Positions 6,285 through 12,387 of a stretch of 12,387 bases of DNA are shown here, piece after piece. Source of the stretch: JBBSVE01 sp038233815. GTDB taxonomy: Bacteria > Pseudomonadota > Alphaproteobacteria > Rhodobacterales > Rhodobacteraceae. Position 1 is the first letter of the stretch. Every line of letters begins with the position of its first letter. The stretch lies in NCBI GenBank assembly GCA_038233815.1, contig JBBSVE010000093.1, positions 1 to 12,387 on the forward strand, read 5' to 3'. Both the position numbers and the translations under genes were made by a program. The notes under the pieces are model-generated. The model ran no database searches. It worked only from the letters and a program-made list of their open reading frames with translations, and was not told the origin of the DNA.

Positions 6285-6298
6285 CCTTTCAGCCCGCC
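6275..6298. terminator. Two-way hairpin between selD and mnmH, holding both stop codons
   Basis: GGGCTGA (6278-6284) and TCAGCCC (6289-6295) form a perfect 7-bp stem with the 4-base loop CCTT. Beyond one mismatch, two more G-C pairs extend it to 6275-6298. The selD TGA is in the left arm and the mnmH TGA (minus strand) is in the right arm. There is no strong T tract on either side, so intrinsic termination may be weak. A role as a shared terminator or transcript-end stabiliser for two convergent genes is inferred. Confidence 0.6.
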
Positions 6299-7353
6299 AG
6301 CACCATGTCGCGCAACCGCAGGGCCAACCGGTCGAGCGCGGCCTCGTCGAGGCTGTCCACCGCGATCTCCCGGATATCGGCCCCGATCCGGGCGCGGTGC
6401 TTCTCGTAGCGCGGGTCGTAGTGATGCTCCATCAATTCCGCCGCCAGTGTCCGGTGATTGCCCGCGCGGGCAAGGTCGGTCCAGCGCGCGACCGTCTCCG
6501 CCCCTTGCGCGGGGCGCAGGAGCGCGATCACCGCCTCCAGCCGCGCGAGGTCACGGGTCATGTCGCGGTAGGCGCGCGTCAGGTAGTCCGCACGAGCGCT
6601 GAGCGTCGCGCGGATGCCGATGCGCGGCGCCCCGGTCAGTGCCTTCCAGAGGCCGGGGGGCAGACGGCAATCGCCGACCTTGGAGCTTTCGGCCTCCACC
6701 ACCACGGGGCGCGCGGGATCGAGGCGGGCGATGGCGGTGGCGAGCGCCGTCTCGAACCCCTTTTGCGACGGCTGCGTCAGATCCCCCGCCGCGTCCGGCA
6801 TGGCCCCAAAGAGCGATCCGCGATGGTTGGCCAGCCCTTCGAGGTCCAGTGTCTGCATCGCGAGCGCGCCCATGCGGTGCAACAGCGCCGTCTTGGCCGA
6901 CCCGGTATTGCCGTCGATCACCACCATACGCGCTGGAAACGGCATGTCGTAGAGCGCCGTCACCACCCGCGCGCGGTAGCTCTTGTAGCCGCCCTCCACC
7001 ACCTCCGGCCGCCAGCCGATCTGTGCCAGGATCATCGCGAACGACCCCGACCGCTGCCCCCCGCGCCAGCAATAGACCAGCGGCCGCCACCCCCCCGGCT
7101 TGTCGAGGAGCGTGCCCTGCAAGTGCCGCGCGGTGTTCGCGGCGACCAGTGCCGCACCGATCTTGCGGGCGCGGAACGGACTTTCCTGCGTGTAGATCGT
7201 GCCTATGCGCGCGCGCTCCGCATCGTCCAGAACGGGAAGGTTGATGGCCCCGGGGATGTGGTCCTCGGCATACTCCGCAGGCGAGCGCACGTCGATGACG
7301 TCGTCGAAGCCGAGGTCGGTGAGCGCGGGAAAGGCAGGCAGGGCGAAGGGCAT
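6289..7353 (-). CDS. mnmH: tRNA 2-selenouridine synthase
   Basis: MnmH (SelU, YbbB) replaces sulfur by selenium at the wobble 2-thiouridine of tRNAs for Lys, Glu and Gln, through a geranylated intermediate, using selenophosphate. The product is 354 residues (E. coli 364). The N-terminal rhodanese domain includes DVIDVRSPAEYAEDHIPGA (18-36) and the active-site loop YCWRGGQRSG (94-103) with catalytic Cys95. The C-terminal P-loop domain has GNTGSAKT (148-155), ESSKVGD (222-228) and HYDPRY (311-316). The ATG at 7353 is chosen because the rhodanese domain begins within 20 residues; upstream in-frame codons overlap argE and look unrelated. No strong ribosome binding site is visible. It is 49 bp downstream of argE on the same strand and convergent with selD, its substrate supplier. 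Confidence 0.95.
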   Translation of the reverse strand: MPFALPAFPALTDLGFDDVIDVRSPAEYAEDHIPGAINLPVLDDAERARIGTIYTQESPFRARKIGAALVAANTARHLQGTLLDKPGGWRPLVYCWRGGQRSGSFAMILAQIGWRPEVVEGGYKSYRARVVTALYDMPFPARMVVIDGNTGSAKTALLHRMGALAMQTLDLEGLANHRGSLFGAMPDAAGDLTQPSQKGFETALATAIARLDPARPVVVEAESSKVGDCRLPPGLWKALTGAPRIGIRATLSARADYLTRAYRDMTRDLARLEAVIALLRPAQGAETVARWTDLARAGNHRTLAAELMEHHYDPRYEKHRARIGADIREIAVDSLDEAALDRLALRLRDMVLAG

Positions 7354-7402
7354 GGCGTCTGATAGCGCAGTCGGCGCTCGCCGGAAAGCGCCGTCCGGCC
7401 CG

Positions 7403-8554
7403 TCAGAAGCCGGCTTCGCAACGCCCCACGAGGCGGGATAGCATCGAGTCGCAAGCCTCGATCTGATCCGTCTCGATATATTCGTCGGGGACATGGCCCT
7501 GCGCCATCGATCCCGGCCCGCAGACAGCCGTGGACAGCCCCAGCCGGGCGGAGAAGAGCCCGCCTTCGGTGCCGTATCCGACCTTCAGCGTCCCGTCGGT
7601 ACGGGCGAGATCCTGCACCATCGCCACCGCCACCGCGTCGCGCGGGGTGTCGAGGCCGGGATAGGACCATTGCCGCGCGATGGCAATGGCGGCCTCGGGG
7701 AAGGCGGGCCGCAAAGGCGCCACGATCGCCTCGGCGGCATCCTCCAATTCCGCGATGAGCATGTCCGGGTCGTGCCCGGCCAGAAACCGGATCTCCATGT
7801 CGAGCACGCAGCGGTCGGCCACGATATTGACCTGCACGCCGCCCTCGATCCGGCCTGCGTGAAGCGTGGTGTAGGGCACCTCATAGTCCGTATCGAACGG
7901 CCCCTCCGCCGCGATCCGGGCCTGTATGCCGCGCACTTTCCCGACAAAATCGACCGCAAGGTGGATCGCGTTCAGCGCCAGCGGCGCGCCCGAGGAATGG
8001 CCGCCACGCCCGGTGCAGCTGACGCGGAGCGCGACCTTGCCCTTGTGCCCCGTTGCGGCAATCAGCGACGTGGGTTCCCCCACGAGACAGAAGCGGTGGC
8101 GCGGTCCGCCCTCCAGCCGGTCGATCAGGGAGCCGACGCCGCGGCAGCCCACCTCCTCGTCATGGCTGAGCGACAGGATCAGCGGGACTTTCAGCGTCCG
8201 GCCCTGTGCCGCGATCATGGCCGCAATGGCGCAGGCGTCGAAGCCCTTCATGTCCGTCGTGCCGCGCCCGTAAAGGCGGCTCCCCTCGCGCGTCAGCGTG
8301 AACGGCGGGCGGGTCCAAGCCTGACCCTCCACCGGCACCACGTCGACATGGCCCGAGAGCACGACGCCGGGCGTGTCCGCGGGGCCGGTGCGGGCGAGGA
8401 GGTTCGCCTTTTCGCCCGACGCATCCGGGATCAGCGTGCAGTCGATGCCATGCCCCGTCAGCAGGTCGCGGACATGGTGGATCAGCGGCAGGTTGGAGCG
8501 GTGGCTCACCGTGTCGAAGGCGATCAGGCGGTCGAGGATATCGAGCGTGGTCAT
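7403..8554 (-). CDS. argE: Acetylornithine deacetylase (M20 peptidase family)
   Basis: Hydrolyses N2-acetylornithine to ornithine and acetate in arginine synthesis, in the cytoplasm, with two bound metal ions. The product is 383 residues, the same size as E. coli ArgE. Metal and catalytic residues are visible in order: His69 and Asp71 in SGHVDVVPV, Asp101 in GTTDMKG, the Glu133-Glu134 pair in SHDEEVG, Glu160 in GEPT, and His354 in MAQGHVPDEY. The dimerisation domain contains GRGGHSSGAPLALNAI (182-197). GGGAG about 8 bases before the ATG at 8554 supports the start. Related M20 enzymes such as DapE are possible, but the GHSSGAPLALNAI region and DEYIE fit ArgE better. It lies 61 bp after the ABC permease gene and 49 bp before mnmH, all on the minus strand. 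Many relatives use the ArgJ route; whether this gene is needed for arginine cannot be judged here. Confidence 0.9.
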   Translation of the reverse strand: MTTLDILDRLIAFDTVSHRSNLPLIHHVRDLLTGHGIDCTLIPDASGEKANLLARTGPADTPGVVLSGHVDVVPVEGQAWTRPPFTLTREGSRLYGRGTTDMKGFDACAIAAMIAAQGRTLKVPLILSLSHDEEVGCRGVGSLIDRLEGGPRHRFCLVGEPTSLIAATGHKGKVALRVSCTGRGGHSSGAPLALNAIHLAVDFVGKVRGIQARIAAEGPFDTDYEVPYTTLHAGRIEGGVQVNIVADRCVLDMEIRFLAGHDPDMLIAELEDAAEAIVAPLRPAFPEAAIAIARQWSYPGLDTPRDAVAVAMVQDLARTDGTLKVGYGTEGGLFSARLGLSTAVCGPGSMAQGHVPDEYIETDQIEACDSMLSRLVGRCEAGF

Positions 8555-8615
8555 GGGTGAGGCTCCCTTGCGCCTTATCCTAGCGCAGGACCGGGGGCAA
8601 AGGACAGGCTGCGGA

Positions 8616-11135
8616 TCACTCCTGCGACCGCAGCACCTGCGCCGGGCGGGCGGCAAGGGGACGCCACGCGAAGGCCAGCCCCGCCAGCAGCGTGGCAAGT
8701 ATGCCGCCCAGCACGATGGCCGCCGCCGATACGGGCTCGAACCGGTAGGGCACTTCCATCACGAAGCGCATCACGGCCCAACCGGCAGCCGCCCCTGCGG
8801 CGACAGCCACGATGCCGGCCGCAGCCCCGGTCAGACCGGCGCGCAACGCGAAGGAGCCGAGGATGCGCGCGCGGGTGGCGCCGAGGGTCTTGAGGACAGC
8901 GGCCTCGTAAGTGCGCCCCCGCTCCCCCGCCGCGGCGGCGCCGATCAGCACCACGAACCCGGTCAGCAGCGTGGCACCGGCGGCCCATGCCGTGGCCGTG
9001 GCGATGGAGCCGAGTGCGCTCGTCACCCGGTCGATGGCGTCCTTGACGCGCACCGCCGTGATGTTGGGATAGGCGGTCGCGAGATCGCGCAGGATCGGGC
9101 CTTCGGCGGCCTCGGTCGCATAGACCGTGGCGATGTATGTATGCGGCGCACCTGCGATGGCGGCGGGGTCCAGAAGCATCACGAACCCCATTCCCCCGGT
9201 CGCGAAATCGACCTGACGAAGCGAGGTGATCTTCGCCTCGATGTCGCGTCCGAGGATGTTCACCGTCACGCGGTCGCCAAGGCCAATGCCGATCTCTTTC
9301 GCCTCCTCCTCGGCAAAGGAGATCTGCGGCGGGCCTTTGTAGTCCTTGGGCCACCATGTGCCGGCGGTGATCTTGGTGCCGTCGGGCGGGGTGGCCGCGA
9401 AGGTGACGCCCCGGTCGCCACGCACGACCCAGTGGTCGCCCGCCACCTCGCGCGCGTCGCGGCCGTTGATCTCGGTCACGACGCCGCGCAGCATGGGGGC
9501 GTCGTCCACCCGGCTCACCGCCGGATCGTCATGCAGGCGTTTCAGGAAGCCCTCGATCTGGTCGGGCTGAATGTCGATGAAGAAATAGGACGGCGCGACC
9601 TTGGGCAGATCGCGGTCGATGGCGGCGCGCAGGTTGGCGTCGATCTGGCCCACAGCCGCCAGCACCGACAGGCCGAGGCCGAGCGACAGGATCACCGACG
9701 CTGCCTCCTCCCTCGGGCCACCGATGCTGGCGAGGGCCGCGCGGAGCGCGACGCGGCCATGGGTCACACCGGTCCGCGCCACGGCACGCGCCGCCCACCG
9801 CAACGCCAGTGCGGCGAGCATCAGAACCGCCAGCGCGACAGCAATGGCCACGGCGGACCAGAGCGCCAGCGTGGCCGTGCCGGAAAACAGCGCGGCCCCG
9901 CCCACCAGAAGGGCCGTGAGAACCGCCAGCGCTATCCAGTGGACCGGCTTCGGCCAGCCCGCCCGGCCCGACCCGCCGCGATAGAGCGCCGCCGCCCGGA
10001 CCGTGCCGGTGCGTGCCAGCGGCCAGAGCGTGAAGAGAAGCGCCGTGACGATGCCGTAGAACGCCGCCTCCAGCAGCGGCGCAGGATAGAGACCGAACGC
10101 CACCGGGACGGGCAGCGACCGGGCCAGCAGCGGTGCAAACAGAAGCGGCGCGACCGCGCCGATCACGACGCCGAGTGCTACCCCCAGAAGTGTGAGCGCA
10201 CCGATCTGTATCAGATAGGTCTGGAAGATCGTCCGCCCGTCGGCGCCCAGCGTCTTCAGCGTGGCGATGGTCGCGGTCTTGCCGTCGAGATAGGCCCGCA
10301 CCGCCGACGAAACGCCGACGCCCCCTACCGCCAGCCCCGCGAGGCCCACCAGCACCAGAAACGAGCCGATCCGGTCGACGAACCGCGCGATGCCCGGTGT
10401 GGCCCGGCGGCTGTCGGTCCAGCGCAAACCGGTGTCGCGGAACTGCGCCTCCGCTTCCGACTGCAGCTTGGCGTAATCGGCACCGGGGGGAAGCATCAGG
10501 CGGTAGTCGGATTCGTAAAGGCTCCCCGGCCCGATCAGGCCGGATTTCGCAAGCGAGGTCGTCAGCACGATCGTTCGGGGGCCGAGCGCGAAGCCGCTGG
10601 TGGCGCTGTCCGGCTCGGTCACGAGGATCGCGGAAAGGCGGAAATCCTGCGTTCCCATCGTGAAACCATCGCCCGGTTTCAGGCCGAGCCGGTCGGCCAG
10701 CACCCGGTCCATCACGGCGCCGTGGCGACCACTCTCCACCCCCAGTGCGCGGTCCATGGGCATCGCGGGGGCAAGCGTCGCGGTGCCGATCAGCGGGTAG
10801 GCGCTGTCGACCGCCTTCACCTGCGTCAGCGCGCGTTCCTCGCCCACCACCGCCATGGAGCTGAACTTGATGATTTCAGACGTGCGCAGCGCCACCTTGT
10901 CCATGAACGCACGCTCCGCCGGGGTGGCGGTGCGGTAGGTGAACTCCATCTGTGCATCGCCGCCGAGGATCACGGAGCCCTGCTCGGTCAGCCCACCCTT
11001 GATGGCCGCGCGGACCATGCCAACAGCGGCGATGGCCGCAACCCCCAAGGCGAGGCACGCGAGGAAGATGCGAAAGCCCCGGATCCCGCCGCGCAATTCG
11101 CGCCGCGCCAGCCTGCCCGCGAGCGCGAGGCTCAT
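8616..11135 (-). CDS. ABC transporter permease, FtsX/MacB-like (YbbP type)
   Basis: An inner-membrane permease of 839 residues with about ten membrane segments: roughly 22-44, 256-280, 303-335, 354-373, 400-417, 424-446, 478-497, 715-736, 762-790 and 803-825. Two long periplasmic domains (about 45-250 and 500-710) separate them. Two FtsX-type modules carry coupling-helix segments, TATIATLKTLGADGRTIF (287-304) and YEAAVLKTLGATRARIL (743-759). Size and layout match E. coli YbbP (about 800 residues). The ATG at 11135 overlaps the ATPase stop as ATGA, with GGAG about 7 bases upstream, so translation is probably coupled. With the ATPase and the divergent tesA-like esterase it reproduces the E. coli tesA-ybbA-ybbP locus. 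The family is mechanotransmission-type rather than a classic importer. Export or extraction of hydrophobic molecules has been suggested for YbbAP; the substrate here is unknown. Confidence 0.92.
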   Translation of the reverse strand: MSLALAGRLARRELRGGIRGFRIFLACLALGVAAIAAVGMVRAAIKGGLTEQGSVILGGDAQMEFTYRTATPAERAFMDKVALRTSEIIKFSSMAVVGEERALTQVKAVDSAYPLIGTATLAPAMPMDRALGVESGRHGAVMDRVLADRLGLKPGDGFTMGTQDFRLSAILVTEPDSATSGFALGPRTIVLTTSLAKSGLIGPGSLYESDYRLMLPPGADYAKLQSEAEAQFRDTGLRWTDSRRATPGIARFVDRIGSFLVLVGLAGLAVGGVGVSSAVRAYLDGKTATIATLKTLGADGRTIFQTYLIQIGALTLLGVALGVVIGAVAPLLFAPLLARSLPVPVAFGLYPAPLLEAAFYGIVTALLFTLWPLARTGTVRAAALYRGGSGRAGWPKPVHWIALAVLTALLVGGAALFSGTATLALWSAVAIAVALAVLMLAALALRWAARAVARTGVTHGRVALRAALASIGGPREEAASVILSLGLGLSVLAAVGQIDANLRAAIDRDLPKVAPSYFFIDIQPDQIEGFLKRLHDDPAVSRVDDAPMLRGVVTEINGRDAREVAGDHWVVRGDRGVTFAATPPDGTKITAGTWWPKDYKGPPQISFAEEEAKEIGIGLGDRVTVNILGRDIEAKITSLRQVDFATGGMGFVMLLDPAAIAGAPHTYIATVYATEAAEGPILRDLATAYPNITAVRVKDAIDRVTSALGSIATATAWAAGATLLTGFVVLIGAAAAGERGRTYEAAVLKTLGATRARILGSFALRAGLTGAAAGIVAVAAGAAAGWAVMRFVMEVPYRFEPVSAAAIVLGGILATLLAGLAFAWRPLAARPAQVLRSQE

Positions 11136-11830
11136 TCGGCGGCTCCGGCAAGGCGCACGGGCTCTGCCACGCGGCCATCCTCCAGCGTCACGATGCGGCT
11201 GCACCGGTCGGCGAGCCCCTCGGCATGGGTCACCATCACCAGCGTGGCCCCGTGCCGGGTGTTGAGGCCGAAGAGCAGATCCATGATCGCAGCGCCGTTT
11301 CGGGCATCGAGATTGCCCGTAGGCTCGTCCGCCAGCACGATGGCCGGGCGAGGGGCGGCGGCCCGCGCCAATGCCACGCGCTGCTGCTCGCCACCGGAAA
11401 GCTGGCTCGGATAATGGTCGCGCCGGGAGCCGAGGCCCACCGCTTCCAGCTCCGCCCCGGCCCGCGTGAACGCATCCTCCGCCCCGGCAAGTTCCAGGGG
11501 CACGGCAACGTTTTCCAGCGCGGTCATCGTGGGGATGAGGTGGAAAGACTGGAACACCACCCCCATATGCATCCGGCGGAAGCGCGCGAGGGCATCTTCG
11601 TCCATCAGGGTCAGGTCCTGACCCAACGCGCTGACCGATCCCCCCGTGGCGCGCTCGAGCCCGCCCATCAGCATCAGGAGCGACGACTTGCCCGACCCGG
11701 ACGGCCCGACAAGCCCCAGCGTCTCGCCCCGCCCGACCGTGAGGGAGATGCCGCGCAGGATCTCCACCGGCCCCGCATTCCCGGCGAGCGTCAGCGCCGC
11801 ATCCGTCAGCACAAGAATGGAATCCGTCAT
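11132..11830 (-). CDS. ABC transporter ATP-binding protein (YbbA type)
   Basis: A 232-residue ATPase subunit of the LolD/MacB/YbbA group that powers the permease encoded next. All motifs are present: Walker A GPSGSGKS (42-49), Q-loop Gln94 in VVFQSFHLIP, signature LSGGEQQR (144-151), Walker B AIVLADEP (163-170) and switch His202 in MVTHAEGLAD. TGNLDARNG after Walker B is typical of this group. The ATG at 11830 gives the normal length; an upstream in-frame ATG at 11950 would add 40 residues that read like noise and overlap tesA. Its ATG overlaps, on opposite strands, a possible tesA ATG at 11829. The stop overlaps the permease start. Confidence 0.95.
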   Translation of the reverse strand: MTDSILVLTDAALTLAGNAGPVEILRGISLTVGRGETLGLVGPSGSGKSSLLMLMGGLERATGGSVSALGQDLTLMDEDALARFRRMHMGVVFQSFHLIPTMTALENVAVPLELAGAEDAFTRAGAELEAVGLGSRRDHYPSQLSGGEQQRVALARAAAPRPAIVLADEPTGNLDARNGAAIMDLLFGLNTRHGATLVMVTHAEGLADRCSRIVTLEDGRVAEPVRLAGAAE

Positions 11831-12387
11831 GCGTTCGACCCTACAGTTCGTTACGGCTCGATATGGGGCAGCGGGGCGTTTCTGCAACCGCATCATGGCG
11901 GCCGCGGTCTTCGTTTTGGCGAGCGCCACCCTGTCCCTCGCAGCACCCACCGTGGTGGCGCTGGGCGACAGTCTGACGGCGGGCTACGGATTGTCGCGCG
12001 CGCAGGGGTTCGTCCCGGTTCTGCAAGCGTGGCTCAAGGCGCACGGCACGGATGCCACGGTGGTCAATGCCGGGGTGTCGGGGGATACGACTGCCGGCGG
12101 GGTGTCGCGGCTCGACTGGACGCTGACCGGACCGGTCGACGCGATGATCGTCAACCTCGGCGGCAACGACATGCTGCGCGGGCTCGATCCGGGCGTCACG
12201 AAATCCAACCTCGCCAAGATCCTGACCGCGGCCAAGGCACGCGGTCTGCCGGTGCTGTTGGTGGGGCTTCAGGCGCCGACCAACCTCGGCCCCGATTTCA
12301 AGGCGCGGTTCGACGCGATCTATCCCGATCTGGCCAAGAGCTACGGCACCGTGTTCCTGCCCGACTATTTCCTTCCCATCGCCCCCA
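11829..12387 (+). CDS. tesA: Arylesterase/lysophospholipase, SGNH hydrolase (TesA type), 3' end missing
   Basis: Periplasmic SGNH esterase/thioesterase resembling E. coli TesA. Visible blocks, numbered from the ATG at 11829: block I VALGDSLTAGYG with nucleophile Ser48, block II Gly in NAGVSGDTT, block III GGND with its Asn. The C-terminal DxxH block is beyond the window. The hydrophobic stretch MAAAVFVLASATLSLAA, then the mature start near PTVV, is a signal peptide. Two starts are possible. The ATG at 11895 begins directly with this stretch and lacks a basic n-region. The ATG at 11829 adds 22 residues with four Arg, which suits a signal peptide better but overlaps the divergent ATPase start codon. 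Neither has a strong ribosome binding site. The divergent pairing with ybbA/ybbP types strengthens the assignment. The frame is open to the last base. Confidence 0.9.
   Translation, partial: MRSTLQFVTARYGAAGRFCNRIMAAAVFVLASATLSLAAPTVVALGDSLTAGYGLSRAQGFVPVLQAWLKAHGTDATVVNAGVSGDTTAGGVSRLDWTLTGPVDAMIVNLGGNDMLRGLDPGVTKSNLAKILTAAKARGLPVLLVGLQAPTNLGPDFKARFDAIYPDLAKSYGTVFLPDYFLPIAP
11858..11887 (-). promoter_or_regulatory. Candidate promoter of the ybbAP-type operon
   Basis: The minus strand reads TTGCAG (11887-11882), an 18-bp spacer, then TATCGA (11863-11858). A start near 11851 would leave a leader of about 20 nt before the ATPase ATG at 11830. If the longer tesA start is used, this promoter lies inside the tesA coding region. 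Confidence 0.4.

Noticed and set aside
4064..6409. A 781-residue plus-strand frame overlapping selD
   Set aside because: Its translation is Gly/Arg/Ala-rich noise in a shifted frame. The selD frame holds every expected motif.
7406..7417. The perfect palindrome GAAGCCGGCTTC at the end of argE
   Set aside because: It codes for the final residues EAGF with common codons and has no T tract after it. Terminator function is not supported.
8569..8587. A TGCGC/GCGCA stem with 9-base loop between the permease and argE
   Set aside because: A five-pair stem with a long loop is expected by chance at this GC content, and no T run follows.
8373..11414. A 1013-residue open frame on the plus strand, antisense to argE, the permease and the ATPase
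   Set aside because: It is rich in Arg, His, Gly and Pro with no recognisable domain, and runs opposite three well-supported genes. Very high GC at third codon positions keeps such frames open.
1..12387. CRISPR arrays, toxin-antitoxin pairs, defence systems or selenocysteine (in-frame TGA) genes
   Set aside because: No repeat-spacer pattern, no small paired genes and no interrupted frames of that kind were seen on either strand.

Overview
The window is GC-rich DNA, densely coded with short gaps. It most likely comes from an alphaproteobacterium of the Rhodobacterales (Rhodobacter/Roseobacter type). This rests on the tRNA-Met sequence, the FAD-domain/SelD fusion, the style of the RpoN and a Rhodobacteraceae-like IS5-family transposase. 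The assignment is an inference from protein style; no search was run.

Left edge (1-551): this is the end of what looks like a mobile island. An IS5-family element runs in from beyond the left edge and ends at about 204. It sits inside the first 46 codons of a minus-strand tyrosine recombinase (integrase) gene. The integrase start is about 95 bp from the 3' end of an elongator-type tRNA-Met (CAT) gene, the usual island/attachment arrangement. The tRNA has a convincing own promoter at 523-551. The visible transposase start carries a one-base insertion.

Middle (576-7353): a hydantoinase/oxoprolinase-family ATP-dependent enzyme lies downstream of, and on the same strand as, an rpoN gene (sigma-54) that is outside its usual lptB-rpoN-hpf-ptsN setting. 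Divergent from rpoN is a selD gene whose product has an N-terminal FAD/NAD(P)-type oxidoreductase domain and a C-terminal selenophosphate synthetase domain. It converges on mnmH/selU (tRNA 2-selenouridine synthase). The two stop codons lie in the two arms of one perfect hairpin, probably a two-way terminator. SelD makes selenophosphate and MnmH uses it to convert 2-thiouridine to 2-selenouridine in tRNA. No selA, selB or selC is visible here.

Right (7403-12387): on the minus strand, an ABC ATPase and a large FtsX-type permease (YbbA/YbbP type, ATGA overlap) are followed by argE (acetylornithine deacetylase) and then mnmH, possibly as one transcript. Divergent from the ATPase is a tesA-like SGNH esterase cut by the right edge. 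This tesA/ybbA/ybbP arrangement is the same as in E. coli.

I found no clear new biological system. The points most worth a second look are the disrupted island boundary at the tRNA, the candidate operator pair around the rpoN promoter, the shared selD/mnmH hairpin, the overlapping divergent start codons at tesA/ybbA, and the 8-base homopolymers in rpoN and selD.
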